Of a stretch of 21,131 nucleotides of DNA, positions 9,501-15,354 are shown in pieces. Within the stretch, counting starts at the first letter, position 1. Each line of letters opens with the position of its first letter. Under the pieces are notes generated by a model that saw nothing but the letters and a program-made list of their open reading frames with translations, had not been told where the DNA came from and did no database searches. The position numbers and the translations under genes were made by a program. The stretch covers positions 1-21,131 of the forward strand of contig CAXNAA020000460.1 in NCBI GenBank assembly GCA_964200075.2, in the 5' to 3' direction. The stretch comes from Sphacelaria rigidula (Eukaryota; Phaeophyceae; Sphacelariales).

Positions 9501-11849
9501 GTGCTCAAGGAGGACGGTGTGATGCCATCGGGAGGTGTTGATGTGTGGGACTGTATGGCTGTTCTCACTTCGCCTTTCGTTTCCTCTGAAAAAACGACTG
9601 AAGAACGAGCGTTCGTTAATGCGCAAGCATTTGTGGGGCAGAGAATTTATCGCATTGGTTCGGCAGTGCGAATATACCATTTGGTGGCGTGCTGAGCGAC
9701 ACTATGGGGGTGCCAGGTGTAGCTGGACTGATGGTGCAAGGAGCGAGTGTTCGCGAGGAAATGCTGCTCTATGGTGTACACAAGGTTGTAGTTCGAGCAC
9801 CGCTGTTTCTCAGGAGCGGATTCAAGGACTACAGGGAAGGCATTACATGGGGCGCTTGATGTTGTGGTGAGCGCCAGGTTGGGTGATATTGAGGATCAAG
9901 TGCTGGTGTGAATAGTGCGCTTGTTGAAAATGAGGAAACACATTATAACTGGTATTCCTGAATCGTTCTGTGGGTGACTGTAGATTGTTGTGGTGTGGTT
10001 TCTGGTCATCTTTGTGCTGCTGTTCGCGCATGAGGCATGACGATAGAGCGGGTGTGATTGTATTGCGTTTGCTAGGGGGAATGACGGCGTACACGCGGAT
10101 GTTTGGTAACCATGTGTTACTCTACTCTGGTTAGCACGCATGATACATGGTGGTTTCTGCAAAGAAAGTGGCATTGCATGTGCTAAGTGAAATATTGGCA
10201 AGCTTTTACGGAGCTGTTATCGGAAACAGCGGCAGGGATGGTTATTCTATGCGGAAAAAAACAGTTGTACCAAGCAACAATGGTGTCTGTTTTGTCAAAT
10301 TCTAATGTGACTACTTGTCGGTAGTAAAATATATGTCGGGGATGCTATAGACTCTATAATAGTCACCGTTGTCACCTATGTTGGGGATATTGTGTAGTAC
10401 AGCAATGCGCCGTAGGCTTTCACCGCTAGTTGATGGATCGCGGGTCTGCGGGTCTGATCGGTGGACTTTGGGTGTTCCGTCGCCGCAAGGTTTGGGTTTG
10501 ATTTTTACTCCGGTGGACAAAGGCTATGGTCCTCTTCTTCTGCACCATGAATAGCTGAGGGTTAATACATGAATGACGAAAGGTGCTGAAGTCTATGTGC
10601 CCATGATGTGAGGGGTCTACATAGCTGTCAGATCTTGAGTGGCAGAGGTCTATAGCCTGCTTTCCATGCAGCTGACGCGGTCTGCATGTTTGTATGATCA
10701 CTTGCGCCGTGTTGCTATTGGGCACGTTATGCGTACCGTAAAACTCGTGCAGATCGTTGGTACAAGAAGATGCATGGGCATGATAGTGCTCGGGCGCCCA
10801 CGAACTGGCGCCCTTCCCGCGTAGACGAATACCGCCGATCTGTGACAGCTGTGGTCACATGATGGACGTGCCCGAGATAAACAAAACCGAAACCCTCGCT
10901 AAAGAAAAGGGAATAATATACAACTTCAATTATGTGCCCGACAGGTTCTGGGAGTTTGGTGAAAATTCCATATCGGTACCCGACTGTTCTGTAAGTTTTG
11001 TAAAAAATATCATACCGTACCAAACTTACCCGTACCATACAGAACACAACCTTGCAATATTGCAGACGAGAAAGATCACAGAAGGACGCTCGGGCCCTCA
11101 AACGATTTGGCGTATCTTCTGTTATGACCAATAGGATCGTAGTGGCTCAATTTTGTTGAGCAGAAAAGTTAGGGCTTTATTATAGTCTACCTACTGTTTC
11201 TCCAACGCTTACCGCGAACAGGATGAGTACGCCTTCGTACCCATCTAGCCTTGGCGTTGACGCCTACAACAGCGGAGATGCGTACGCAATTACAGATCAC
11301 CCGCTGGTGGTGCGTAAATATTACTGGGAGGGGGCACGAGCCATATGCAAGGCAGTAACCTGGCGGACTCGGACTTCATTGTATTCTTTATTAAGACATT
11401 GTTTCTCGCCAGGTCAACGGCCCTGAATGAATCCTCGGCGGATGTACTGTATTACGTATAGTATGACGGAGGGTGCTATTTATCGTCATCGCGTCATGTT
11501 TAGATCTCGCACTTGCTGTACGCGCGAGACATGGCATCCACTCACCCATTGGAGATACCGACAGGTCTCCGAGCTTTACCCGACTTTTTGCGCTCAGCAC
11601 GGCACCATTGCCGTTCTCCACGTTCACGTTGGTATTACCAAGCTTTGTGATAGAATCGAATAACTCCCCAAGCCCCCCCCAGCCGCCTGTAGTCGACATC
11701 GACATTGGTCCGTGTGAACACGACGATGATGGAGTGCGGACATGCTGCAGATGAAAGGCAAGGCTTCTGCGGGGAAAGATTACCACGGCGACCAACAGTA
11801 GTGCGCATGTCGTAGTGAAACTCCCGCCATTGTTGCACAAGCTCCTCAT
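440..11849 (-). CDS. Aldo/keto reductase, plastid-targeted, spliced (exons 1-4; 3' end beyond window)
   Basis: Seen: four minus-strand exons (11546-11849, 2766-2898, 2111-2153, 440-580) join with GT-AG borders and compatible phases (1, 2, 0) into 207 uninterrupted residues; a fourth donor follows at 439. Residues 1-31 form a signal peptide (hydrophobic 15-25) ending SLA before FHL. Residues 91-207 match the N-terminal half of a plastid aldo/keto reductase barrel: VKLGDLSVSPMG, GTWAWGN, FDTADSYGTG, ATKFAPYPYR. Family knowledge: these enzymes reduce carbonyls with NAD(P)H using an Asp-Tyr-Lys-His tetrad; Asp140, Tyr145 and Lys180 are present, while the His (normally in a DLYQ-x-H-W type motif) and the C-terminal cofactor site would be in later exons. 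Inferred: import into a complex red-lineage plastid. The substrate is unknown. The ATG at 11849 is the first after an in-frame TGA nine codons upstream. No frameshift or stop is seen, so the gene looks intact as far as visible. Confidence 0.9.
581..2110 (-). other. AKR intron 3 (1530 bp)
   Basis: GTGAGC donor at 2105-2110 and CAG acceptor at 581-583. It contains only short, low-complexity reading frames and a small GATC/GATT simple repeat near 1241-1260. No gene or mobile element was recognised. Confidence 0.8.
2111..2153 (-). CDS. AKR exon 3: 43-nt micro-exon
   Basis: The exon lies between an acceptor with a strong pyrimidine tract (minus-strand CCCCTCTCTCCCCCTGAAG) and a GTGAGC donor. One leading base completes the Gly codon, then 14 codons read TGKIVGQAERLLGK, matching the family's TG-x-LNG-x-SE-x-LLG segment and ending in phase 0. 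Both flanking phases fit exactly, and without it the protein would lose this conserved loop. It is too small for ordinary ORF calling. Confidence 0.88.
2154..2765 (-). other. AKR intron 2 (612 bp)
   Basis: GTAAGT donor at 2760-2765 and AAG acceptor at 2154-2156, with a long pyrimidine run just upstream on the minus strand. Nothing else was recognised inside. Confidence 0.82.
2766..2898 (-). CDS. AKR exon 2: GTWAWGN to FDTADSYG
   Basis: 133 nt. The acceptor TTGCAG is at 2899-2904 and the donor GTAAGT at 2760-2765. Two leading bases complete the Gly codon opened in exon 1. The exon then encodes VGTWAWGNKLVWGY, a short acidic helix and NWFDTADSY, ending in phase 2. It carries the catalytic Asp (140) and Tyr (145), five residues apart as in the family. 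Confidence 0.92.
3884..4225 (+). mobile_element. tRNA-derived SINE, copy 1 (decayed promoter)
   Basis: The head looks like a tRNA gene: it opens GGTCGCCCCGG, has an A-box TGGCTCAGCTGG at 3895-3906 and a B-box position at 3939-3949. The B-box reads GGTTAGAATTT, departing from the GGTTCGAAT consensus. A tRNA-unrelated body of about 260 bp follows. The whole length aligns with the copy at 19473-19807, ending at CCAGAATAGATGGGA in both. Target-site duplications were not evident. The sense is antisense to the host gene. Confidence 0.75.
4520..4870. repeat. GTAC-rich foldback block
   Basis: Dense in GGTACC, GTACTC and palindromes. It includes a 14-bp perfect palindrome AGGGTACGTACCCT at 4528-4541, a hairpin with 10-bp perfect arms (GTACCTCGGG at 4827-4836, CCCGAGGTAC at 4845-4854, 8-base loop), and GTACTCAGTACC near 4571 answered by GTACTGAGTAC near 4760 in inverse sense. 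It may be a foldback or MITE-like element, or a degenerate palindromic satellite. No coding capacity. Confidence 0.55.
5207..5584 (+). pseudogene. Ser/Ala-rich ORF, probable Copia polyprotein linker
   Basis: An open frame of about 125 residues starting at ATG 5207, charged at first and then low-complexity (PASPASSASSASSSTHDSSE). It is in the same frame as the RT fragment starting about 85 bp downstream. Copia polyproteins carry a Ser/Pro-rich linker between integrase and reverse transcriptase, so it is probably that linker. No integrase motif was found upstream, and the composition alone proves little. Confidence 0.35.
5645..6175 (+). pseudogene. Ty1/Copia reverse transcriptase fragment (RVT_2), decayed
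   Basis: Translation gives the N-terminal part of a Copia RT in order: KKVWMDAMSK, VGKNVVDSK then VFQCKTDEHGYVIKAEARLV, a RVAATVACAE segment, HFDVEQAFVQPDL, DEVYMRLPTG, SGTIVQLRKALY and GKTLRGVGF. Family knowledge: these are the conserved blocks around the first catalytic Asp of RVT_2. Decay: in-frame stops replace an expected Glu or similar (after AMSK) and two expected Trp codons (after PYNT and DSK), and there are about three frameshifts (near 5940, 5995 and 6115). The YVDD catalytic block and RNase H are missing. It cannot encode an active enzyme. Sense is opposite to the host gene. Confidence 0.85.
6176..6610 (+). pseudogene. Copia protease region fragment, joined after RT
   Basis: The frame open since 6121 runs without a stop from the end of the RT fragment into a retropepsin-like block (TDSAATCHMT near 6280, then DRIYEYETC) and stops at 6352-6354. 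After a frameshift the segment downstream of Copia protease is readable: ARIFGLDVNLF, SLKSVVTERGF, LDREGADITLPSGKEVVF and GKL (6494-6610). The active-site triplet lies in D-S-A where D-S/T-G is usual. In intact Copia elements the protease precedes integrase and RT; here it follows RT, so this is a rearranged or composite remnant. Confidence 0.75.
6611..7147. other. Unassigned intronic stretch
   Basis: AT-richer than its surroundings, with stops in all frames. It could be leftover Copia sequence between the protease fragment and the LTR-like repeat, but no motif supports that. Confidence 0.4.
7148..7425 (+). repeat. LTR-like direct repeat, copy A
   Basis: Begins TGTTGGGGAT, the kind of 5' end common in Copia LTRs, and aligns along its length (roughly 85-90% by eye) with 10379-10654. 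The shared part ends at GGCAGAGGTCTATA. No clear CA terminus, primer-binding site or target duplication was found, so LTR identity is inferred from paired direct orientation, the TG start and the Copia neighbourhood. It may also be the 3' LTR of the Copia remnant on its left. Confidence 0.65.
7424..7439. repeat. 16-bp perfect palindrome next to copy A
   Basis: TAATAAACGTTTATTA is self-complementary and sits exactly where the similarity between copies A and B stops. It contains AATAAA, which could act as a polyadenylation signal on either strand; that role is speculative. Confidence 0.6.
8189..8908 (+). CDS. Longest intact ORF of the repeat protein (239 aa)
   Basis: Starts at ATG 8189, ends TAG 8906-8908, and is the best preserved piece of the decayed gene above; the same frame is open upstream to a TAG at 8153. 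Its TQH motif recurs at 8339, 8468, 8597, 8717 and 8831 (the last as IQR), spacings of 129, 129, 120 and 114 nt, all multiples of three. Conserved residues include VR, H-D-S, E-S-A/T-V-V-G and R-L-K-Q, with scattered Cys. The length changes respect the reading frame, which argues that it once coded for protein. Function unknown. Confidence 0.45.
   Translation: MPKHIEHCLCDTFLNHVHDVGHEELPVALRKHASYALSSVVRDNVKVEMITQHVSVGGEKHDSAPVDSAAVRAPARLRQRCGAAACTVRAAKMTQHVPVRADRHDSSPTESAVVGAHPRLKQHCGAVVWTLTGKNTTQHTPVREGKHDGAAAESAVVGARPRLKQQRCATLKGAKVTQHMSVRWDTQGSTNCESTAVGTDLAATGTAVEMGEQVIQRSSVRGDRHESVRGSTAAAVAVK
9120..9695 (+). pseudogene. Downstream part of the repeat protein, shifted frame
   Basis: Open from about 9087 to 9695; an ATG lies at 9183 (170 codons from there). 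The upstream part EAAGWFDSRNANEQSELG mirrors EAAGACDPRGAGRQNELQ about 214 nt later, showing two units of one protein repeat with a one-base frame change between them. It ends with a hydrophobic, membrane-like stretch and an unremarkable tail. No family was recognised. Confidence 0.4.
9861..10378. other. Right internal part of the LTR-flanked segment, no gene
   Basis: Only short frames. Just before copy B there is a partial tandem echo of the repeat's own start: TATGTCGGGGATGCTATAG near 10332, then TATGTTGGGGATATTGTG at 10378, suggesting a truncated extra copy or slippage at the boundary. Confidence 0.45.
10379..10654 (+). repeat. LTR-like direct repeat, copy B
   Basis: Starts TGTTGGGGATATT and ends GGCAGAGGTCTATA, in the same orientation as copy A 3.2 kb upstream. 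Flanking sequences on both sides differ from those of copy A. Several substitutions and small indels separate the copies, so if they are LTRs the insertion is old. Confidence 0.65.
10985..11046. repeat. TGTTCTGTA / TACAGAACA inverted repeat
   Basis: Nine-base perfect arms at 10985-10993 and 11038-11046 enclose 44 bases rich in GTACC-type motifs. The right arm with its flank, read on the minus strand, resembles 17656-17690 (AAGGTTGTGTTCTGTA then GGTACGGGTA), so it belongs to a dispersed family. Confidence 0.5.
11546..11849 (-). CDS. AKR exon 1: presequence and first barrel strand
   Basis: 304 nt, 101 codons plus one base. It encodes the signal peptide (MRSLCNN start, hydrophobic TCALLLVAVVIF), an Ala-Phe cleavage-type junction (SLA/FHL), a Ser/Thr/Gly-rich transit region and a spacer, then VKLGDLSVSPMG, the conserved opening of this enzyme family. 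The donor GTGAGT follows ATGG at 11545, giving a phase 1 intron. The open frame continues to 11391, but that stretch lacks family similarity and is read as intron. Confidence 0.88.
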
Positions 11850-11850
11850 G

Positions 11851-11877
11851 CTACGAACAGATAGTGCTGTTCACCAT
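11851..11877 (-). promoter_or_regulatory. Upstream ORF just before the AKR start codon
   Basis: ATG at 11875-11877, eight codons (MVNSTICS), then TAG at 11851-11853, one base ahead of the main ATG. If the transcript begins upstream of 11877, ribosomes would have to reinitiate or scan past it. Whether it is in the mRNA depends on the unknown transcription start. Confidence 0.35.
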
Positions 11878-12219
11878 GCCACTACACGCGGGGTACCCTC
11901 TGTCATGTTCCAATAGTGTGATTTCATGATTTTTGTGCCGTGTGCTCCGCTGTCAAAAGTCGCGGGTTTTGTGGTTTTGGAGTTGGTAGTGGGTTGCAGA
12001 ATCAGACGGGGGGGGAGGGGGTGAGCTGTGGTGGAGCTTGCTATTTGGATTGCGTCATTGTCCGCTGGTGAGTTTGACTGTGAAATGTGGCCTCGAAACC
12101 TGCACGACACGGGTGTCTGTATTTACATGTTTTTTTGTCCGGTCACGGGGTTTGTACTACAGTACCGTATACACATACGATACCCACTGATCTGATGGGG
12201 TTTACCAGGTATCCTGCTC
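11878..12219. other. Presumed 5' flank of the AKR gene
   Basis: No convincing TATA box or other promoter element was found. A G-rich run near 12006-12020 is the only compositional feature. Confidence 0.3.
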
Positions 12220-12510
12220 TTAGCGCTTCTTGCAAGGAGATGTAAGTTGAGTGGCGGCAGCGTAACATACCACAGATCCTTGAATCTGCAGTTGATCAGT
12301 AATCCTGACCAAGGTTGCGATTTTGATGTCCTCCAGCGAGTGCAGGTTAAGTGCAGCAGTGAATTGGGTACTGCACAAAAACGCGCTTTAGTACAGATGG
12401 CACATGAGCGAGTGCAAGTTGAACTGTTTCTCTTCAGTTGCCCGAGATAACGAGACACCGAATGCTTCCCACACACAGCACGTCTCAAGATTCGTGCGAT
12501 CCGCCGCCAT
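12220..12510 (-). pseudogene. Coding-like segment with one stop, unknown family
   Basis: Read from ATG 12510, the frame gives 96 codons with a single in-frame TAA (12388-12390) and ends at TAA 12220-12222. The text is leucine-rich and protein-like (TNLETCCVWEAFGVSLSR; FNLHSL and LNLHSLEDIKIATL as a repeated motif). No family was recognised. It lies upstream of the AKR start in the same direction and could be a decayed transposon piece or chance. Confidence 0.22.
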
Positions 12511-12680
12511 CCCATACGAATACGCCACCTTGTACGACTGATTGGTGGGGGAATTGTACGAGGAGTTGTGCCGTAGGAATCACATTTGGGCGACCGATTC
12601 ATGCCCTACAGGTCACATTTGGCTGGGTTGGATTCTTTTCACGGGACTTCGAGGTGGGAATTCCTCTCACCGAAAGATAT

Positions 12681-12735
12681 GGGACGGGACGGGACGGGAA
12701 CGATTCCCATAAGCACAAAATGACGGGACGGGATC
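12681..12735. repeat. GGGAC short tandem repeat
   Basis: Three to four consecutive GGGAC units near 12683-12699 and two more near 12724-12733 inside a G-rich stretch. It is surrounded by an open plus frame (12438-12962) that has low-complexity content and no recognisable domain. Confidence 0.6.
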
Positions 12736-13200
12736 GGAATTTTTCAAGGTTTTGTTCTACAGTAAAGAGTATGGGCATGTCCTGTAGCAGGGTTTCAAAA
12801 AGTGCCTGCGGCGCTGCGGCAGCGCAGATGTTTAGGAAAATCTGGGCGCAGTGCAGAGTCCCAGCGGGCTTATCTGCGGCTTCCCGCAGTTTTTTTGCGC
12901 CCCAGGCATTTCAAAACTTCTGCGGCTTTCTTGTCCCCGAAGGCGACAATTTTTTTGTTTGATTGTCCAGTATACGGAGAATGTTTCGTCCATTTACGCA
13001 TAATATCCCATGCCTCGTTCAAATTGTTCCCTGAATATACTATTTTTGTGCGTCAAACCGCTTGGAATAGCTTTTTCCACGTAGTATACCCATTTTTTCA
13101 CTGATCTTGGAGGGTACTTTGCAAGGAAAAGGCCAAATTTTGAGTCGCATATCGCCTTCGGCTCTGATCTACGCTACCGCAGACCGAGCCTCCGAACTCT
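12736..13200. other. Unassigned stretch with skewed short frames
   Basis: GC-rich around 12805-12900 (many GCGG/GCAG words), then AT-rich to 13110. Open plus frames of about 100 residues exist but look like low-complexity translations. No gene is supported. Confidence 0.4.
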
Positions 13201-13208
13201 TTGAAACC

Positions 13209-13320
13209 CTGTTCTGTAGGGTATGAGATTCCTTACAAAAATATCGGGTACCGGTATGAAATTCTTACAGAAATTACAAAACTGTCGGGTACCGGTTTGA
13301 AAGTCCTACACAGTCTGGAC
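13209..13320. repeat. CGGGTACCGG short tandem block with TTCTGTAGGGTA
   Basis: About two and a half degenerate units of about 41 bp: CGGGTACCGG at 13245-13254 and 13286-13295, each followed by a TGAAA-x-TC-TTACA-type stretch. It is preceded by GTTCTGTAGGGTA (13210), a word also found at 17668 and, inverted, near 11034. Confidence 0.5.
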
Positions 13321-13672
13321 AATGGACATAGAAACAGTATATTGCTTCAGGAATAGACATGAGGTAAAACCTATCGATATATGGGTACCTAGGATCACGT
13401 TCAGAGCTCTAGGCGCACGACTGACGAGAACCGGGCTCACGAGAGCGAAGCGGGGCAACTCGAACTACTCTGAAAACAGTACACTTTAAGCAACCCTTCA
13501 CCTCCACGTAACCTTACAAGTTGGGACGTTTTGAAAAAGCTAGGGGTGCTCTACAAAGTTTTTCCATCACAGCACGGTGTTCAGGCACGCGAAACGTCGG
13601 TGTACAAGCATACTTACCACTAACCAAAGTATGTGTTCGCTTTGGCCATCGTGAAGGGGCATCACCACAGTC

Positions 13673-13738
13673 TCTGACATGTGGCATCAGCAATGGTTCA
13701 TATTTCAAACATCTGACATGTGGCATCAGCAATGGTTG
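13673..13738 (+). repeat. 39-bp-spaced duplicate of TCTGACATGTGGCATCAG
   Basis: The 26-bp word beginning TCTGACATGTGGCATCAG and ending CAATGGTT occurs at 13673 and again at 13712. It abuts the larger tandem duplication on its right. Confidence 0.75.
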
Positions 13739-14200
13739 TTTCAAACATCAAAATATGGCATGGAAGAGTGTAAGGCGAAGCTAGCTTGAGCGCGTACAGC
13801 ACACGTGCTCTGAGAGTGAGAGAGTCCAATAATCTGCAGAGTTATAGAGTCGGCTTTTGTCTACTAGCGCTGGAACTCCGATCACCAGTGAAGATTTCTA
13901 AGTTTGAACTTTGCGTTCACCTTGGTCAAATGCGCGTCGGTTAATCGGTGAATCGGTGAATTAGGTTGATATTTCAAACATCAAAATATGGCATGGAAGA
14001 GTGTAAGGCGAAGCTAGCTTGAGCGCGTACAGCACACGTGTTCTGCAGAGTGAGAGAGTCCAATAATCTCAGAGTTATAGAGTCGGCTTTTATCTACTAG
14101 CGCTGGAACTCCGATCACCAGTGAAGATTTCTAAGTTTGAACTTTGCGTTCACCTTGGTCAAATGCGCGTCGGTGAATCGGTGAATCGGCGAATTAAACT
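13739..14200 (+). repeat. Tandem duplication, 233-bp unit (two copies)
   Basis: Unit 1 starts TTTCAAACATCAAAATATGG at 13739 and unit 2 has the same start at 13972. The copies are nearly identical to about 14195, differing by a few bases (for example GTGCTCTGAGAG versus GTGTTCTGCAGAG). A recent unequal exchange or slippage event fits the high identity. No coding frame was recognised. Confidence 0.85.
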
Positions 14201-14232
14201 TTTTACCGGAGGTTGCCCAAGTACATTGACCC

Positions 14233-14320
14233 GATTGACCGTCGCGTTTCAAGGTTGGACAAATGGAAGGGTGTAAGGCGAACCTAGATTGACCGTCGCG
14301 TTTCAAGGTTAGACAAATGA
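14233..14320 (+). repeat. 54-bp-spaced short duplicate
   Basis: GATTGACCGTCGCGTTTCAA followed by GGTTRGACAAATG occurs at 14233 and 14287. Between them, GTGTAAGGCGAA echoes a word of the 233-bp unit, so the two repeat systems are mixed here. Confidence 0.7.
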
Positions 14321-14340
14321 CGGCGGCCCCGTCCAATCCT

Positions 14341-14341
<1 letters not shown>

Positions 14342-14371
<30 letters not shown>
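14342..14371. repeat. TA dinucleotide microsatellite
   Basis: About 15 uninterrupted TA units, followed by a shorter TATATTAATATATAT stretch near 14399. Confidence 0.9.
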
Positions 14372-14373
<2 letters not shown>

Positions 14374-14519
14374 TGGAACACTATAGATGGTGAAACGCAT
14401 ATATTAATATATATTGCAAGAGATAATAGATGTTGCAATAATCGATCGATAGCCTATGGCAAGTATAATAGATAAAGATCAATCGCCATCGATGGAAATT
14501 GTGCACACGTCGGACAGAT

Positions 14520-14940
14520 CAGCTCCCTGTAGCTCGAGCTAGCTCTTTTTGAGCGTAGCTCCCTAGTGAGCTATGGGAGCTGTATAAGCTACGCACGTTT
14601 GCGATAGGTGAGCTACCAACCCGTAGCTCATCAGCTCATCTTCGTCCTGGGTGAGCTATGAGAGCTACATGAGCTATGCATGTTTGCCCTGGATGAGCTA
14701 CCAACCCATAGCTCATCAGCTCATATTCACCCTGGGATGGGCTATAAGAACTGCATGAGCTAGGCATGTTTGCCCCGGATGAGCTATGAGAGATGCATGA
14801 GCTTCACATGTTCGCCCTGGGTGAGCTATGAGAGATGCATGAGCTACACATATTTACCCTGGATGAGCTATGAGAGCTAGGTGAGCTGCGAGTAATTGCC
14901 CTGGATGAACTATGAGAGCTATGAGAGCTACGATTGCTCA
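14520..14940 (+). repeat. GAGCT minisatellite, block 1 (42-43 bp unit)
   Basis: Units of the form GATGAGCTATGAGAGCT, then GCATGAGCTACGCATG, then TTTGCCCTGG. Starts at 14781, 14823, 14865 and 14907 are exactly 42 bp apart. The upstream part alternates this unit with a second variant containing GAGCTACCAACCCGTAGCTC. Confidence 0.85.
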
Positions 14941-14941
14941 T

Positions 14942-15048
14942 CCCTTTGATCGCGAGGGTAGGAGGTATCTGAAACGGCATCATTCACACCCGAAAAATAA
15001 AGTGAAATATGCTGATTTATCAGATCGCTAACCCTCGCGGTCAAAGGG
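14942..15048. repeat. 18-bp inverted repeat inside the satellite field
   Basis: CCCTTTGATCGCGAGGGT at 14942-14959 is answered by ACCCTCGCGGTCAAAGGG at 15031-15048, one mismatch over 18, with 71 bases between. It sits at the left edge of the non-repetitive gap (14941-15350) that splits the GAGCT satellite and may mark an inserted element's end. Confidence 0.6.
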
Positions 15049-15354
15049 CTAACCCCTTGACGGCGAGCACAAGCCATATGTTGAATCGGCTTCAATTTCA
15101 CTTGAAAAACGTGCGCATGACCAGATGGACTCGTACCCTCGCCGCCAACCGATCAAAAGAAATGAATCGGTCGATTATTGTAGACACTGAATATTAATAT
15201 TTTTTTCAACCATCCAACCAAGCGAACGAGGATATGTCTTGGCTTCTGTTCTTCCTATCGCGAAGAGTGAGGCAAAACATCTCAACCTCATGATGAATGG
15301 CGCCATCCGTTCGAACAAGATTGTTACATCATGAGCGACACGGGGTTGGCCAGC
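15049..15354. other. Unique gap between satellite blocks
   Basis: Without satellite units or any recognised gene. A matching partner for the left inverted repeat at the right border (about 15350) was not found. Confidence 0.45.

Larger units (their letters stand above)
7601..9860 (+). pseudogene. Decayed repeat-protein gene inside the LTR-like pair
   Basis: One frame runs 7601-9109 (503 codons) broken by only three internal stops (7853-7855, 8153-8155, 8906-8908). After a frameshift near 9085 the product continues in another frame to 9695, and a further in-frame piece spans 9689-9859. It contains five tandem units of about 43 residues (8339 to about 8900; TQH...VR...HDS...ESAVVGA.PRLKQ) and two later units of about 71 residues (PP-D/E-QHVA...PCM...EAAG) at 9047 and 9261. 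Near 9400-9470 there is a hydrophobic segment (VVFGWSYALLFAWTGLA) that could span a membrane. No domain was recognised and no polymerase, protease or integrase motif is present. An 11-G run at 7641-7651 may mark another frameshift. It may be a non-autonomous retroelement's own protein or a captured gene, now inactive. Confidence 0.5.
2899..11545 (-). other. AKR intron 1 (about 8.65 kb, filled with mobile-element debris)
   Basis: GTGAGT donor at 11540-11545 and TTGCAG acceptor at 2899-2904. Both flanking exons are phase 1 compatible. It holds the SINE, GTAC foldback block, Copia fragment and LTR-like pair listed separately, all with plus-strand coding or promoter sense, i.e. antisense to the host gene. 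The first kilobase at the acceptor side (2899-3883) shows no recognisable element. Confidence 0.82.

Noticed and set aside
11391-11545. Continuation of the exon 1 reading frame to a stop at 11391
   Set aside because: Family similarity ends exactly at the GTGAGT donor and resumes at 2898 in the right phase, so this part is intron.
12438-13104. Plus-strand ORFs of 174 and 100 codons
   Set aside because: They run through a GGGAC microsatellite and GC-skewed low-complexity sequence; no domain, no splice or codon evidence.
1229-15344. Shared word CATCATGAGCGACA at about 1229 and 15330
   Set aside because: Only 14 bases match and the flanks differ; too short to call a repeat family.
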